Shown piece after piece: positions 16,781 through 25,138 of a DNA stretch of 48,821 bases (position 1 is the stretch's first letter; each line of letters starts with the position of its first letter). Source of the DNA: Ruminococcus sp. (GTDB taxonomy: Bacteria; Bacillota; Clostridia; Oscillospirales; Ruminococcaceae); contig JAFXXD010000001.1 of the NCBI GenBank assembly GCA_017542475.1, positions 1 through 48,821 on the forward strand, read 5' to 3'. The notes below the pieces were generated by a model, which worked only from the letters and a program-made list of their open reading frames with translations, was not told the origin of the DNA and made no database searches. Both the position numbers and the translations under genes were made by a program.

Positions 16781-18310
16781 TTACGCCATATTCAGCACAA
16801 TGCGGAAGGTACTTCCCCTGCCCGCCTCGGATTCGGCGGAGCACTCGCCCTTATGTAGCGTCACCGTCTGCTTGACGATGGCAAGTCCGAGCCCCGAGAC
16901 GCCCTTTCCCTCGCGCTGACGCTTGGTATAGTATTTGTCCCATATCCTCTCAAGCTCCTCGGGAGCGATACCCTCTCCGTGGTCGGAGACCTCGATAACA
17001 GCCCTGCCGCCCTCGGTACGGAGCTTCACGCCTATCCACTTGTCGTCGCCCGCGTGACGGACAGCGTTGTCCATAAGGTTGTACACAGCCCGCCCGAGCC
17101 TTGACGCATTGCCGTGGATATGCACATTCTCGGTGATATCACGCTCGAAGGTGAAGCCGTCCTTGGAGTAGAGGTTGCTGAAATTATCGACTACCGTCCC
17201 GACCGTCTCGGCGAGGTCAACGTCGCTCATAACGGGCTCGGCGTCGGTCATACGGAGCTCGGAGTATTCAAGTATCTCATTGACGAGAGCGGTGAGCCTG
17301 TCCGCCTCATCGACGATAACAGCCACGTCCTCGGCGCACTGCTTCTCATCCTCGCGGGAGATATCGCGTATCATCTCAGCGTAGCCCTTTATCATCGTGA
17401 GCGGCGTGCGCAGGTCGTGCGACACATTCGCAAGGAGCTCATTCTGGAATTCCCGCGAGCGCCTGAGCTTGTCCGAGGTCGCGTCGAGCGTTTCGCTGAG
17501 CTCGTCGAGCTCCGAGCAGAAGCCCTCGCGGTAGCTGACGTCGCCGCTGTTTTCGCCGAGCTTATGCGCCTTTTCGGTGAGCTGTGATATCGGGCGCGAG
17601 AAGCTCCGCGCCATAAACCACGCGAGCACGAACGCTATCACGACCGAGAGGAGCGTCACCCACAGCAGCTGCACCCGCAGGATACGCACAGTCGAGCCGA
17701 CCGCATTCAGCGTAGTTCCGAGGCAGAGCACAGCCTGCTCATCGCTGCCGTAGTAGTCGATATATCTTCCGCAGATGTACATATCATCTGTGCGGAGCTC
17801 CGCCTGTCCGTTCTCCGAGCTCTCGAGCTTCTTCACGAGCCCGCGGAAATTCAGCGGTAGCTCGCGATAATTCTCCTGCCAGCTGCCGTCGTTCATTCTC
17901 TGTCCGCGCCTATCGTCGGGCGGAGGCTGATCGGGCATATCGGGCATATCATCGGGCTTTTCGTCAAGCTTCTCATCGGGCTTCATATCAGGCTTTTCGC
18001 CGTCATCACGCAGGCGGTGCATCTTCTTGTACTCGTCGGAGCTGTACAGCACGTTTCCGTCCTTGTCGGTGACGAAAACGAGAATGGAGTTCTCGCACGA
18101 GAGCTCGTCGATGTAGTCGCCGATGTCGCTGTCGGAGCTGTGAGAGACTATCTTCTCGGCAGTCGAAACAGTGCTCCGAATCAGCATACCGTTGTAGAAG
18201 CTCTGAAGGAACACGGTCTGCAACAGCCACAGCACTGTGAATATCACAGCGGTGAAGAAGACGAAGTATACGAGGAGCTTTCTGCGAAAGGAGCCTGTTT
18301 TACGCTTCAA
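16781..18310 (-). CDS. Two-component sensor histidine kinase
   Basis: A 509-residue membrane kinase. It has a first membrane segment (about 12-33) and an extracytoplasmic sensor region (about 34-215). A second segment (about 216-240) leads to a HAMP linker, a HisKA domain with the phospho-accepting His in NVSHDLRTPLT and a HATPase_c domain (NLMDNAVRHA, DHGEGIA, GLGLAIVK). The sensor region contains an odd, charged Pro-rich insert of repeated KPDEKPD and PDMPDQPPPDD units (about 105-135) that is probably disordered and may act as a wall-spanning spacer. The start overlaps the response regulator by 11 bases. The signal is unknown. Confidence 0.95.
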   Translation of the reverse strand: MKRKTGSFRRKLLVYFVFFTAVIFTVLWLLQTVFLQSFYNGMLIRSTVSTAEKIVSHSSDSDIGDYIDELSCENSILVFVTDKDGNVLYSSDEYKKMHRLRDDGEKPDMKPDEKLDEKPDDMPDMPDQPPPDDRRGQRMNDGSWQENYRELPLNFRGLVKKLESSENGQAELRTDDMYICGRYIDYYGSDEQAVLCLGTTLNAVGSTVRILRVQLLWVTLLSVVIAFVLAWFMARSFSRPISQLTEKAHKLGENSGDVSYREGFCSELDELSETLDATSDKLRRSREFQNELLANVSHDLRTPLTMIKGYAEMIRDISREDEKQCAEDVAVIVDEADRLTALVNEILEYSELRMTDAEPVMSDVDLAETVGTVVDNFSNLYSKDGFTFERDITENVHIHGNASRLGRAVYNLMDNAVRHAGDDKWIGVKLRTEGGRAVIEVSDHGEGIAPEELERIWDKYYTKRQREGKGVSGLGLAIVKQTVTLHKGECSAESEAGRGSTFRIVLNMA

Positions 18311-18974
18311 ACTTGTATCCCACCCCTCGAATGGTCTTTATGCTGTCGCGGTAAGCCCCGAGCTTGCCGCGCAGGAGCTTTATCTGCCAGTCAACAGTCC
18401 TGTCCACGCCGAAGCTGTCGTAGCCCCACACTTCGTTGAGTATCCGATCGCGCGAGAGCACCACTCCCCTGTTCTTCACGAGCAGTACGAGCAGAGCGTA
18501 CTCCTTGGCGGTGAGGTCAGCCCTCTCGCCGTCGATAGTGACGGTCAGACCGAGGGTATCTATCTCGATGCCGCCAGCAGTGATACGGGCGCTGTCAGGC
18601 GACTTCTCGGCGGGTCTGCCGTGGCTGAGAATGACCTTTATACGCGCCATGAGCTCCATAGGCGAGAATGGCTTAGTGACGTAGTCGTCCACGCCGACCT
18701 CGAAGCCGAAGAGCTTGTCGTACTCGGTGCCGCGTGCGGAGAGCATTATCACGGGTATGTCCTTGAATTCCTTTATTTTCTTGCAGGCAGTGAAGCCGTC
18801 GGTATCGGGCATCATGACGTCCATAACGATGAGGTCGAAGTCGGCGGCTTTGCAGGCTTCGACAGCCTGTCTGCCGTCGGAGACGACGGTCGCCTCGTAG
18901 CCCTCACGCTGAACGTAGCGGCTTATCATAGCGGTGATATTGGGTTCGTCGTCGGCTATAAGTATCCTTGCCAT
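18300..18974 (-). CDS. OmpR/PhoB-type response regulator
   Basis: A 224-residue regulator with a receiver domain (ADDEPN acidic pocket, phospho-acceptor Asp in VMDVMMPD, Lys in VTKPFSP) and a winged-helix output domain (LTAKEYALLVLL, RTVDWQIKLLRGKL, IRGVGYKFE). The start at 18974 is chosen because CGGAGGTG precedes it. An upstream in-frame extension to 19214 runs through repeat sequence and is rejected. It forms an operon with the kinase. Targets are unknown. Confidence 0.96.
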   Translation of the reverse strand: MARILIADDEPNITAMISRYVQREGYEATVVSDGRQAVEACKAADFDLIVMDVMMPDTDGFTACKKIKEFKDIPVIMLSARGTEYDKLFGFEVGVDDYVTKPFSPMELMARIKVILSHGRPAEKSPDSARITAGGIEIDTLGLTVTIDGERADLTAKEYALLVLLVKNRGVVLSRDRILNEVWGYDSFGVDRTVDWQIKLLRGKLGAYRDSIKTIRGVGYKFEA

Positions 18975-19001
18975 AGCGCACCTCCGAGAGATTTTTTTAT
19001 A

Positions 19002-19030
19002 ATTATACACTAAAACCGCCCATTTGTAAA
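19002..19030 (-). promoter_or_regulatory. Promoter of the response regulator-kinase operon
   Basis: TTTACA and a perfect TATAAT with a 17-base spacer on the minus strand, about 30 bases before the ATG at 18974. Confidence 0.7.
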
Positions 19031-19045
19031 CAGGTAAAACAATAT

Positions 19046-19680
19046 TGGGTTCCAAGGGACTATGTCCCTTGGCGGATTCCAAAGGCAGAGCCTTTGGCAG
19101 GGCGTGGGACAGCGTCCCACATCCGAAGGGCGCTCCGCAAGGGGATGAATTCAAAAACAGCCCTGTGGGCTGTTTTTGAAGAGGGGACGCCCTGCAAGTT
19201 AAGCTGCGTACCAAATCTTTGATTTGGATTTCGCAGCTATATGCAGCTATGCTGTTGAGAGCCTCCCCTGCTGCCGTTCCGTATTTACTTGTCCGCGGAA
19301 TTATTCCGCGCGGTGTTACAATGCCGTTTGTTGGCGGGCGGATATCATCCGCCTGCCATTATTCCGACACATCACCTGAAACCGATTGTAGGGGACGGCG
19401 TCCTCGACGTCCCACCCAAAACCGATACACCACCTGAAATCAATTGTAGGGAACAGCGCCCCGTCAATTACGTAACCGCCGCCGTATTCGGATTCTGCGG
19501 ACGCGCAATGCGCGTCCCTACAATTCGTTACGGCAACCGATTGACAAGACACGGGCGGCGAAACGCCGCCCCTACAGCGGGTCGATGTGAGCATCGCCCC
19601 CTACGTCTTGCTTCTTGTAGACGGGCGCACGGAATGCGCCCCTACAATAATTCCGAATTCCGAATTATAATTACACATTA
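19046..19680. repeat. Hairpin-repeat cluster B
   Basis: No gene is seen here. The stretch is a mosaic of palindromes: CCAAGGGAC/GTCCCTTGG, CCAAAGGC/GCCTTTGG, GTGGGAC/GTCCCAC and AAAACAGCCC/GGGCTGTTTT. A roughly 55-base unit with AAATCTTTGATTTGG follows (19202-19255). Several copies of the GTAGGGAC-type palindromes come next (for example GGACGCGCAATGCGCGTCC near 19500). It ends in a run of ATTACGCATTACGCATTACG direct repeats just downstream of the DUF4353 gene. Confidence 0.75.
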
Positions 19681-19707
19681 CGCATTACGCATTACGAATT
19701 AAGCATT

Positions 19708-21033
19708 TTAAAACATCTGACCGCCGCCGAAGCCTCCGCGGCCTCCGCCGCCGCTAAAGCCGCCGAAGCCGCCCATTCCGCCGCCGCCCATCATAGATGC
19801 CTGAGGGATAGAGTCTACCTGCGAGCCGTTGATGATGATAGTGCCGCCGTTGTAGGTAGCCGTGCCGTCGTAGTCGAAGGACTCTGACGAACCCTGCTGC
19901 GGGTAGGAGATATCTATCGTGCCGCCCGAAACGGTGACATTTCCGTTTACGTCTATCGCGTCGACGTCGCTGCCGCTCATAGTGATGGTCACATTGCCGC
20001 CGTTTATCTCGACCGCGGGAGTACCGACCGCCGCGCTCTTATACGAGCCGTTTATGCCGTCGTCGCTCGCGGAGATATTGACATCGCCGCCGTTGATGAG
20101 AACGTAAGTCGCCTCTATGCCCTCGGAAGCGGTGATATCGAAGGTCCCGCCGTCGATTTGCAGCAGAGCGCACGCCTGTATACCGTCGCTTCTGCCGTTA
20201 ATGGTGAACGTGCCGCCTGAGATAGTGATAGTGCCCTCGGAGTCGTCGTTCTCGCAGTGGAAGCCGTCCTTGTTGGTGTTGACAGTGAACTCGCCGTCAC
20301 TGATGGAAATGGAATCATTCGCCTCGAAGGCGTCGAGAGCGCTGTTCACGTTATAGGTACCGCCCGTCACCTTCAGATCGTCCTTGCAGGTGATACCGTT
20401 GCCGTAATTGGAGGTCACATTCAGCGTACCCACGCCGTTGAGCACGAGGTCGTCCTTCGAGAAGATGACCGAGTCTGTGTTGGTGTCGCCGTCGGCAGAG
20501 AACTCACCGCTCACCGTGAGAGTGTTCTCGCTGTCGGTGGTGGTGACGAAGACCTTATCCGCGGAAACAACATATATCGCGGGGAAGTCGCTGTTGCTTA
20601 TCTCCACGCCGTCGAGCACGAGCTGCACCTTCGCGTTTTCGTCAGCCTCGACCCTTATGGTGCAGTCCTCAGCCGAGCCGCTTATCACGTAAACGCCCTC
20701 CTCGGTGATGCTGATGGTCTCGCCTTCGGAGACTGTAACAGCCGTGGCGTCGCTTGTATCAGCGAACTGTGCGAGGTCGCGCTTGGTATAAGTCTCATCG
20801 GAGGAGGTATCGGAAAGCTGCTCTATGGAAGCCGTCTCGGAGCTTGCCGAGTTGGTGTCCTCCTTCGCAGATTCGGTCTTGCTCGTCTTTGCAGAAGCCG
20901 AGGTTGAAACGCTCGCGGAGGTCGATGTCTCGGAAGCGGGAGAGCTGTCGGTTATCGCAGTAGTACCGCAGCTTGTCATAGCCGCCGCGACAGCCGCTGT
21001 AAGTGCAAATGCTAATAAATATGTGTTTTTCAT
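19708..21033 (-). CDS. DUF4353 carbohydrate-binding beta-helix lipoprotein
   Basis: A 441-residue lipoprotein. The lipobox is MTSC (Cys21-22 region), followed by a Ser/Thr/Lys-rich linker to about residue 85. A domain built of repeated short strands then appears (GGTFTI, GGTFDI, GGDVNI, GGNVTI, GGTIDI), typical of a right-handed parallel beta-helix. The arrangement matches DUF4353, whose studied Clostridium thermocellum member (Cthe_2159) binds cellulose and pectic sugars. The last 30 residues are almost pure Gly, Phe and Met (MMGGGGMGGFGG). It is probably a surface polysaccharide-binding protein. It has a good AAAAGGAG site and no operon partner. Confidence 0.85.
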   Translation of the reverse strand: MKNTYLLAFALTAAVAAAMTSCGTTAITDSSPASETSTSASVSTSASAKTSKTESAKEDTNSASSETASIEQLSDTSSDETYTKRDLAQFADTSDATAVTVSEGETISITEEGVYVISGSAEDCTIRVEADENAKVQLVLDGVEISNSDFPAIYVVSADKVFVTTTDSENTLTVSGEFSADGDTNTDSVIFSKDDLVLNGVGTLNVTSNYGNGITCKDDLKVTGGTYNVNSALDAFEANDSISISDGEFTVNTNKDGFHCENDDSEGTITISGGTFTINGRSDGIQACALLQIDGGTFDITASEGIEATYVLINGGDVNISASDDGINGSYKSAAVGTPAVEINGGNVTITMSGSDVDAIDVNGNVTVSGGTIDISYPQQGSSESFDYDGTATYNGGTIIINGSQVDSIPQASMMGGGGMGGFGGFSGGGGRGGFGGGQMF

Positions 21034-21085
21034 ATATAACGCTCCTTTTAGAAACTGAGTTGAGTTGTTTTGTTTCTATGTCTGT

Positions 21086-21091
21086 ATTATA
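21086..21091 (-). promoter_or_regulatory. Probable -10 element of the DUF4353 gene
   Basis: A perfect TATAAT on the minus strand about 55 bases before the ATG at 21033. No convincing -35 is present at 16-18 bases, so the promoter may need an activator, for example one of the two nearby response regulators. Confidence 0.4.
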
Positions 21092-21180
21092 GCGCGGCTT
21101 TTTGAGAGGAAAATGGAGCATAGGTGGAAAAAGCCGTCCCGAATGTGGAATTTCCCGTCATTTTTGTGGCGGAAATGTGA

Positions 21181-21214
21181 AAAAGCAGGCAGATACCTCG
21201 TATCCGCCTGCTTT
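21181..21214 (-). terminator. Terminator after the 176-residue membrane protein gene
   Basis: A long stem of AAAAGCAGGC and GCCTGCTTTT arms with inner GATAC/GTATC pairing, 10 bases past the stop of the upstream minus-strand gene and ending in a T-run. Confidence 0.8.
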
Positions 21215-21224
21215 TATATACGTA

Positions 21225-21755
21225 TCACAGCTCCTCCATACCGCTGATGCTGGCGTTTCTCTTTTCTATCTCTTCCTTTTTGACAGCATAGGGGTCTTTT
21301 ATCTGACGCTGCTGCTTGTCGAGGTCGTACATCGCCTGCTTTACCTCGAAATTCGGGAAGCCGTACTGCTGCTCGAGCCGGTGATAGCTATTGTTGTTGA
21401 CCATGGTCAGGTAAATGACCAAAATGACGAAGGCGTATCCGACTCCCGTAAATACGAGCTGCGTGATGAAATCATTCATAAGGGCGGATATCAGGAACTG
21501 CACCACGGTAATAACAACAGCAGCGACGCCAAACCAATTGTTCTTTGTCAGGACGCAGAAAATGCCCGCTGCTGCCGTACCGACGATACAGAAGCCCGAT
21601 ATCAGCAGCTCTGTGTCCGCTGTCATAGCTGCGCTAAAGAAGGTGAGAAGTGCGACCAGCAGATACAGCGCATACATAACGAGAAATACCGTCCCCGACT
21701 TCTTTGTTCTTTTCAGCTTGACCCTGTTTTTTGAAAATTCTTCTTCGAGTTCCAT
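21225..21755 (-). CDS. Four-segment membrane protein of unknown function
   Basis: A 176-residue protein that I do not recognise. A basic N-terminus (KNRVKLKRTKKSG) is followed by four hydrophobic segments (about 22-42, 47-65, 72-92 and 97-118). A soluble C-terminal tail follows with charged helices (VKQAMYDLDKQQRQIKD). The AAAGGAACTGACT leader gives a fair ribosome binding site. It stands alone between a terminator and the kinase of the second two-component system. Composition is like that of the surrounding chromosome. Confidence 0.75.
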   Translation of the reverse strand: MELEEEFSKNRVKLKRTKKSGTVFLVMYALYLLVALLTFFSAAMTADTELLISGFCIVGTAAAGIFCVLTKNNWFGVAAVVITVVQFLISALMNDFITQLVFTGVGYAFVILVIYLTMVNNNSYHRLEQQYGFPNFEVKQAMYDLDKQQRQIKDPYAVKKEEIEKRNASISGMEEL

Positions 21756-21864
21756 AGTCAGTTCCTTTCTGTTGATGATTCACAATTTGGTGATATGTTT
21801 TTTGTGCATACATACAAAGCTTGAAAAAACTTTTTCGATAATCAATGGTTTTCCATTGAAAAAG

Positions 21865-21893
21865 TGCCTTTTTCCGCCCCCTTATGAAAGGCA
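21865..21893 (-). terminator. Terminator after the second histidine kinase gene
   Basis: TGCCTTT and AAAGGCA arms just past the kinase stop, followed on the minus strand by CTTTTTC. The loop is long (about 15 bases) and G-rich. Confidence 0.6.
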
Positions 21894-21895
21894 TT

Positions 21896-22888
21896 TCACA
21901 CAGGCGTCTTGTATATCCTCATATCGAAGCACGCGCCGCCGTCGGGAGCATTATACGCCTGAAGGCTGCCGCTCTGCGAGGTGACTATCCTCCTTGCGAA
22001 GGCAAGCCCTATGCCGTAGCCGCTGCCCGACGACGTACCCGAGCGGTAGAAGCGCTCGAAGATGTGGTCGAGGTCATCGCCGCTGAAGCCGCTGCCGCTG
22101 TCGGTTACGGTAATACCGGTGTATATAGGGCTCTCGGCGGCTGAAATAGCTATATTCCCGCCCTCGGGAGTATGCTCCATACAGTTTTTGAGTATATTCA
22201 GCAGAGCCTCGGTGAAGTACTGCATATCGCCTATGAAAGCGGGCTCGCCCGCTATGCTGACATCGACTGATATGTCCTTGAGTTCAAGCGATATCGAGAT
22301 AGGTTCAAGCGCACTGCTTATGAGGTCGCGGCAGCTTATCTCCTGTTCGCGGAACGTCACTGCTCCCGCATCAATTCGCGAGAGCCCGAGCATGGTATCT
22401 ATCAGCCAGTTCATACGCGAGAGCAGCGAATACAGCTCCTGCACGTGAGCAGCTCTCTGCTGCGGGGCAAGCTTCGGGTCGCGCAGCATCTCCACAAGCA
22501 GTATCATCGAGGTCAGCGGCGTGCGCAGCTGATGAGCGATGTCCTCCATCGACTCCTTCATAAACTGCTTGTCGGCAAGGAGAGCTGAATTCTGCTCGCG
22601 CAGCATTATCGTCATCTTGTGTATCTCGGCGGTCAGTATGCTCAGCGAGCCCTCGTTGTAGTCGGCAAAGCTGACGGAATCGCTGCCCTTGAGTATGCTG
22701 TCGATGTCGTTGCAGAGCGCGAGGAGCTTCTTCCTGCGCTGATACTGCAATATCTCGTCCACGATGAATATCGCCGCCGACACACAGACGAGCACTATCG
22801 CCGCAGGTATGCTGAAAAGCGCACATACTGCCGCTCCGACAGCTGTCAGCGCGATATGCAGCACACGGCGGAGCTTCTCGGGAGTCAT
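21896..22888 (-). CDS. Two-component sensor histidine kinase (intramembrane-sensing type)
   Basis: A 330-residue kinase with two closely spaced membrane segments at the N-terminus (about 8-45) and almost no external loop. A short linker leads to a HisKA domain (phospho-His in DIAHQLRTPLTSM) and HATPase_c (NILKNCMEHT, DSGSGFSGDD, YGIGLAFARRIV). The lack of an external sensor resembles intramembrane-sensing kinases that work with ABC exporters in antibiotic response, but no such exporter is in the window. It overlaps its response regulator by four bases (ATGA). Confidence 0.94.
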   Translation of the reverse strand: MTPEKLRRVLHIALTAVGAAVCALFSIPAAIVLVCVSAAIFIVDEILQYQRRKKLLALCNDIDSILKGSDSVSFADYNEGSLSILTAEIHKMTIMLREQNSALLADKQFMKESMEDIAHQLRTPLTSMILLVEMLRDPKLAPQQRAAHVQELYSLLSRMNWLIDTMLGLSRIDAGAVTFREQEISCRDLISSALEPISISLELKDISVDVSIAGEPAFIGDMQYFTEALLNILKNCMEHTPEGGNIAISAAESPIYTGITVTDSGSGFSGDDLDHIFERFYRSGTSSGSGYGIGLAFARRIVTSQSGSLQAYNAPDGGACFDMRIYKTPV

Positions 22889-23559
22889 TTCTCCACCGCC
22901 TTATAGCCCATTCCGCGCACGGTAACTATTATGGAGGGGCTCTGCGGATCGTCCTCTATCTTTTCGCGCAGACGCTTCATATAGACGTTCAGCGTGTTGT
23001 CCGATACATACTCCCCCGACACCGACCACAGCTCCTCCGCGAGACGGTCGCGGGTGAGGAGCTTGTCCTTGTTGCTGAAAAAGACGAGCAGCAGGCGATA
23101 TTCGAGCGCCGAGAGGTAGACCTCCTCGCCGTTCTTCGTGACTATGCCGCGTGCGGGGTCTATGGTGACGTTGCCGCAGGTGAGAGCGGCAGATGTGCGG
23201 CTGTTCTTGCGCATCGCATTCTTCATACGCGCAACGAGCTCACGCGGGCGGAAGGGCTTGCTGATGTAGTCGTCAGCGCCTATCTCAAAGCCCGCAACGG
23301 TGCAGGCTTCGTCGGCGGAGGCGGTAAGGAATATCACAGGCACGTCGGAGCCCGCCTTTATCGCGGCACAGACCGTGAAGCCGCTGCCGTCGCCGAGCGA
23401 GAGGTCGAGCAGCACGCAGTCGAAGGAGCCGTTCTCAAAGGCTTCTATGCCCGAAGCCTGACCTGTTGCGTGCACGACGCTGTAGCCCTCGGACGTGAGA
23501 AACAGCGAGAGATTCTTCGCGAGCTGCATATCGTCCTCGACGAGAAGTATCTTTTGCAT
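22885..23559 (-). CDS. OmpR/PhoB-type response regulator
   Basis: A 224-residue regulator. The receiver domain shows LLVEDD, the phospho-acceptor Asp in CVLLDLSLGDGSG and Lys in SKPFRPRELV. The winged helix shows LSALEYRLLLVF, DNTLNVYMKRLREKIEDD and VRGMGYK. It is the first gene of the operon with the kinase and is preceded by AGAGGTGATACT. Its position makes it a candidate regulator of the DUF4353 or adjacent membrane protein genes, which is only a guess. Confidence 0.96.
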   Translation of the reverse strand: MQKILLVEDDMQLAKNLSLFLTSEGYSVVHATGQASGIEAFENGSFDCVLLDLSLGDGSGFTVCAAIKAGSDVPVIFLTASADEACTVAGFEIGADDYISKPFRPRELVARMKNAMRKNSRTSAALTCGNVTIDPARGIVTKNGEEVYLSALEYRLLLVFFSNKDKLLTRDRLAEELWSVSGEYVSDNTLNVYMKRLREKIEDDPQSPSIIVTVRGMGYKAVEK

Positions 23560-23581
23560 AGTATCACCTCTTTATTTCAAT

Positions 23582-23610
23582 AGTATAACATATTATCCGT
23601 CAAATAGCAA
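23582..23610 (-). promoter_or_regulatory. Promoter of the second two-component operon
   Basis: TTGCTA and TATACT with a 17-base spacer on the minus strand, about 20 bases upstream of the ATG at 23559. Confidence 0.55.
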
Positions 23611-23621
23611 GCTTGCCGCCA

Positions 23622-23662
23622 GAAAAAACGCGGCTCGGAAGGGCTTGCCTTCCGAGCTGCGC
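23622..23662 (-). terminator. Terminator upstream of the second two-component operon
   Basis: A strong GC-rich stem (GCAGCTCGGAAGG with its near-complement) followed on the minus strand by a six-T run. It insulates the two-component operon from the membrane protein gene to its right. Confidence 0.8.
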
Positions 23663-23727
23663 TCTGCGATGTATTTTATATTTGCGCAGTAAGCCGCACC
23701 TTCATTATTCACTATTCGTTATTCACT

Positions 23728-23762
23728 GAAAAACCGCAAAGAAGTATTGGCTCCCTTGCGGT
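23728..23762 (-). terminator. Terminator after the 258-residue membrane protein gene
   Basis: ACCGCAA and TTGCGGT arms around a 16-base loop, followed by five T on the minus strand, 25 bases after the stop at 23787. Confidence 0.6.
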
Positions 23763-23786
23763 CTTTATGTTATCGGTCGAGGTCGA

Positions 23787-24563
23787 TCAATAAAACACGA
23801 ACCTCACAAACACCGTGCATAACGCTCCGACTGTGAGTGCTGTTATCCCCATTGCTGTCAGTACGAGCAGAGCTTTCTTTTTCCTTTTTTCAGGGGCTGC
23901 CTTATTTCCGAAGGGCAGCAGGATCGCTCCCACTAAAGCCGCGGCAAGCAATGCAGCAACCGCTATGCCTGACACGAAAGCCGCAAAGGAAGTATACACC
24001 GTGATAGCCTTTTCTCCCCTGCATTTCGCCTTTGCTCCGTCAGCACAGACCTCATAAACGCTGTGGCTTCCCCTCACCTTCACAGGGTCGGTGACAAGGA
24101 GGACATTGCCGTCCCTATCGCAGTAGGCGACCTTGAATTCACCGTAGTATTCAAAGATATCACTATTGAAGTAAGCCGACGGCATATCCCAGTTTAGTTC
24201 ACACCCCTCGGTAAATACCCTGTTTTCGACCGCAATATGCCTTCTCATCATACAGCTTGTGAAGCCGTCGTCATATTCGGCAAGCCCGCAGTGCTCGTCA
24301 AGCTCAATGTCTCCCGAATCTATGCGGACTGTGTGGCATACAGCTGTTTTCCCATTGTCGGAAGGTTCCGCAGCGGGAGCGTACTTGTCGTCCTCGACCT
24401 TCTTGAAGAGGATATCCGCAAAGACTGTTCCCTCGGGAGCGTTGGTAATATAGATACTGATTCCACACTCGTAAAATCCCATTGCGCTGGCGTACATTGC
24501 TCCGCAGAGCATGGTAAGAATGGTGATGATCCCGACAGTGAATGACACGATAAAACGTTTCAT
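23787..24563 (-). CDS. Membrane-anchored extracytoplasmic protein of unknown function
   Basis: A 258-residue protein that I do not recognise. A signal or anchor segment (about 5-30, FIVSFTVGIITILTML) is followed by an extracytoplasmic region with several Cys residues (CGISIYITNAPEGTVFADIL, SCMMRRH, YEVCADGAKAKC). Two C-terminal membrane segments (about 190-213 and 230-252) flank a basic loop KAAPEKRKKK. The start at 24563 is chosen for GGGAGGTG and for its fit to the promoter at 24592-24620; the open frame upstream runs through that promoter. It is monocistronic. Confidence 0.78.
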   Translation of the reverse strand: MKRFIVSFTVGIITILTMLCGAMYASAMGFYECGISIYITNAPEGTVFADILFKKVEDDKYAPAAEPSDNGKTAVCHTVRIDSGDIELDEHCGLAEYDDGFTSCMMRRHIAVENRVFTEGCELNWDMPSAYFNSDIFEYYGEFKVAYCDRDGNVLLVTDPVKVRGSHSVYEVCADGAKAKCRGEKAITVYTSFAAFVSGIAVAALLAAALVGAILLPFGNKAAPEKRKKKALLVLTAMGITALTVGALCTVFVRFVFY

Positions 24564-24591
24564 AGGCACACCTCCCGAACGGCTTTTTTCC

Positions 24592-24620
24592 ATCATAGCA
24601 CGCCGCAGGAACGGTGTCAA
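24592..24620 (-). promoter_or_regulatory. Promoter of the 258-residue membrane protein gene
   Basis: A perfect TTGACA and TATGAT with a 17-base spacer on the minus strand, about 30 bases before the ATG at 24563. Confidence 0.8.
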
Positions 24621-24660
24621 CCAGCTGAACGAAGTCTTAATTTTATTATAACTCGATTGT

Positions 24661-24693
24661 AAAAAAGGACACGACTTCATAAGAAGTCGTGTC
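24661..24693 (-). terminator. Terminator after the GNAT gene
   Basis: An 11-bp perfect stem GACACGACTTC with loop ATAA and a six-T run on the minus strand, just beyond the acetyltransferase stop. It closes the rpoBC transcription unit. Confidence 0.9.
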
Positions 24694-24699
24694 ATCTTT

Positions 24700-25134
24700 T
24701 TATAGCCACTGTGTGAAGGCTGTCTTATCTGTTCGGTTGTAGCCCGCACGCTCGTAGAACCTGAGCGTGCTCTCCTCCTTCGAGCCCGTCGCGAGCAGCA
24801 GCTTATAGCAGCCCTCGCGCTCGGCGATGTCCTTCGCGTAGTCGAGGCACGCGGTCGCGAGCCCTCTTTTGCGGTAGGAGCTGTCTGTGACAACGTTTTC
24901 GATGAAGGCGTGCGGACGCAGTCCCCGTGTGAGGTTGGGGATTATCACGCACACGCAGGAGGAGACTATCTTCCCGTCCTCCTCAGCGACGATGATGTGG
25001 TGGTTCGGGTCGGCAAGGATAGTCCGCCATATGCCGAGCACCTTCTCGTCTATCTCGGGGACCTCCTTCTCGTGGAGGTGGGTGTACAGCTCAAGCAGCC
25101 CCCTGAGGTCGTCGTCGTTTATCTCGCGTATCAT
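24700..25134 (-). CDS. GNAT family N-acetyltransferase
   Basis: A 144-residue acetyltransferase with the GNAT fold. The acetyl-CoA loop is RKRGLATACL, preceded by IENVVTDSSYR, and the C-terminal STLRFYERAGYNRT matches motif B. The substrate cannot be inferred. The start at 25134 follows the stop of the TSCPD gene by four bases with AAGG upstream; an in-frame extension into that gene is rejected. It is the last gene of the rpoB-rpoC-TSCPD-GNAT series. Confidence 0.92.
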   Translation of the reverse strand: MIREINDDDLRGLLELYTHLHEKEVPEIDEKVLGIWRTILADPNHHIIVAEEDGKIVSSCVCVIIPNLTRGLRPHAFIENVVTDSSYRKRGLATACLDYAKDIAEREGCYKLLLATGSKEESTLRFYERAGYNRTDKTAFTQWL

Positions 25135-25138
25135 AGCC

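Noticed and set aside
18975-19214. Upstream extension of the response regulator
   Set aside because: It runs through the promoter and hairpin repeats, and the receiver domain begins exactly at the Met at 18974.
24564-24893. Upstream extension of the 258-residue membrane protein
   Set aside because: It would read through the promoter at 24592-24620 and the terminator at 24661-24693; the Arg/Ser-rich residues look like out-of-frame sequence.
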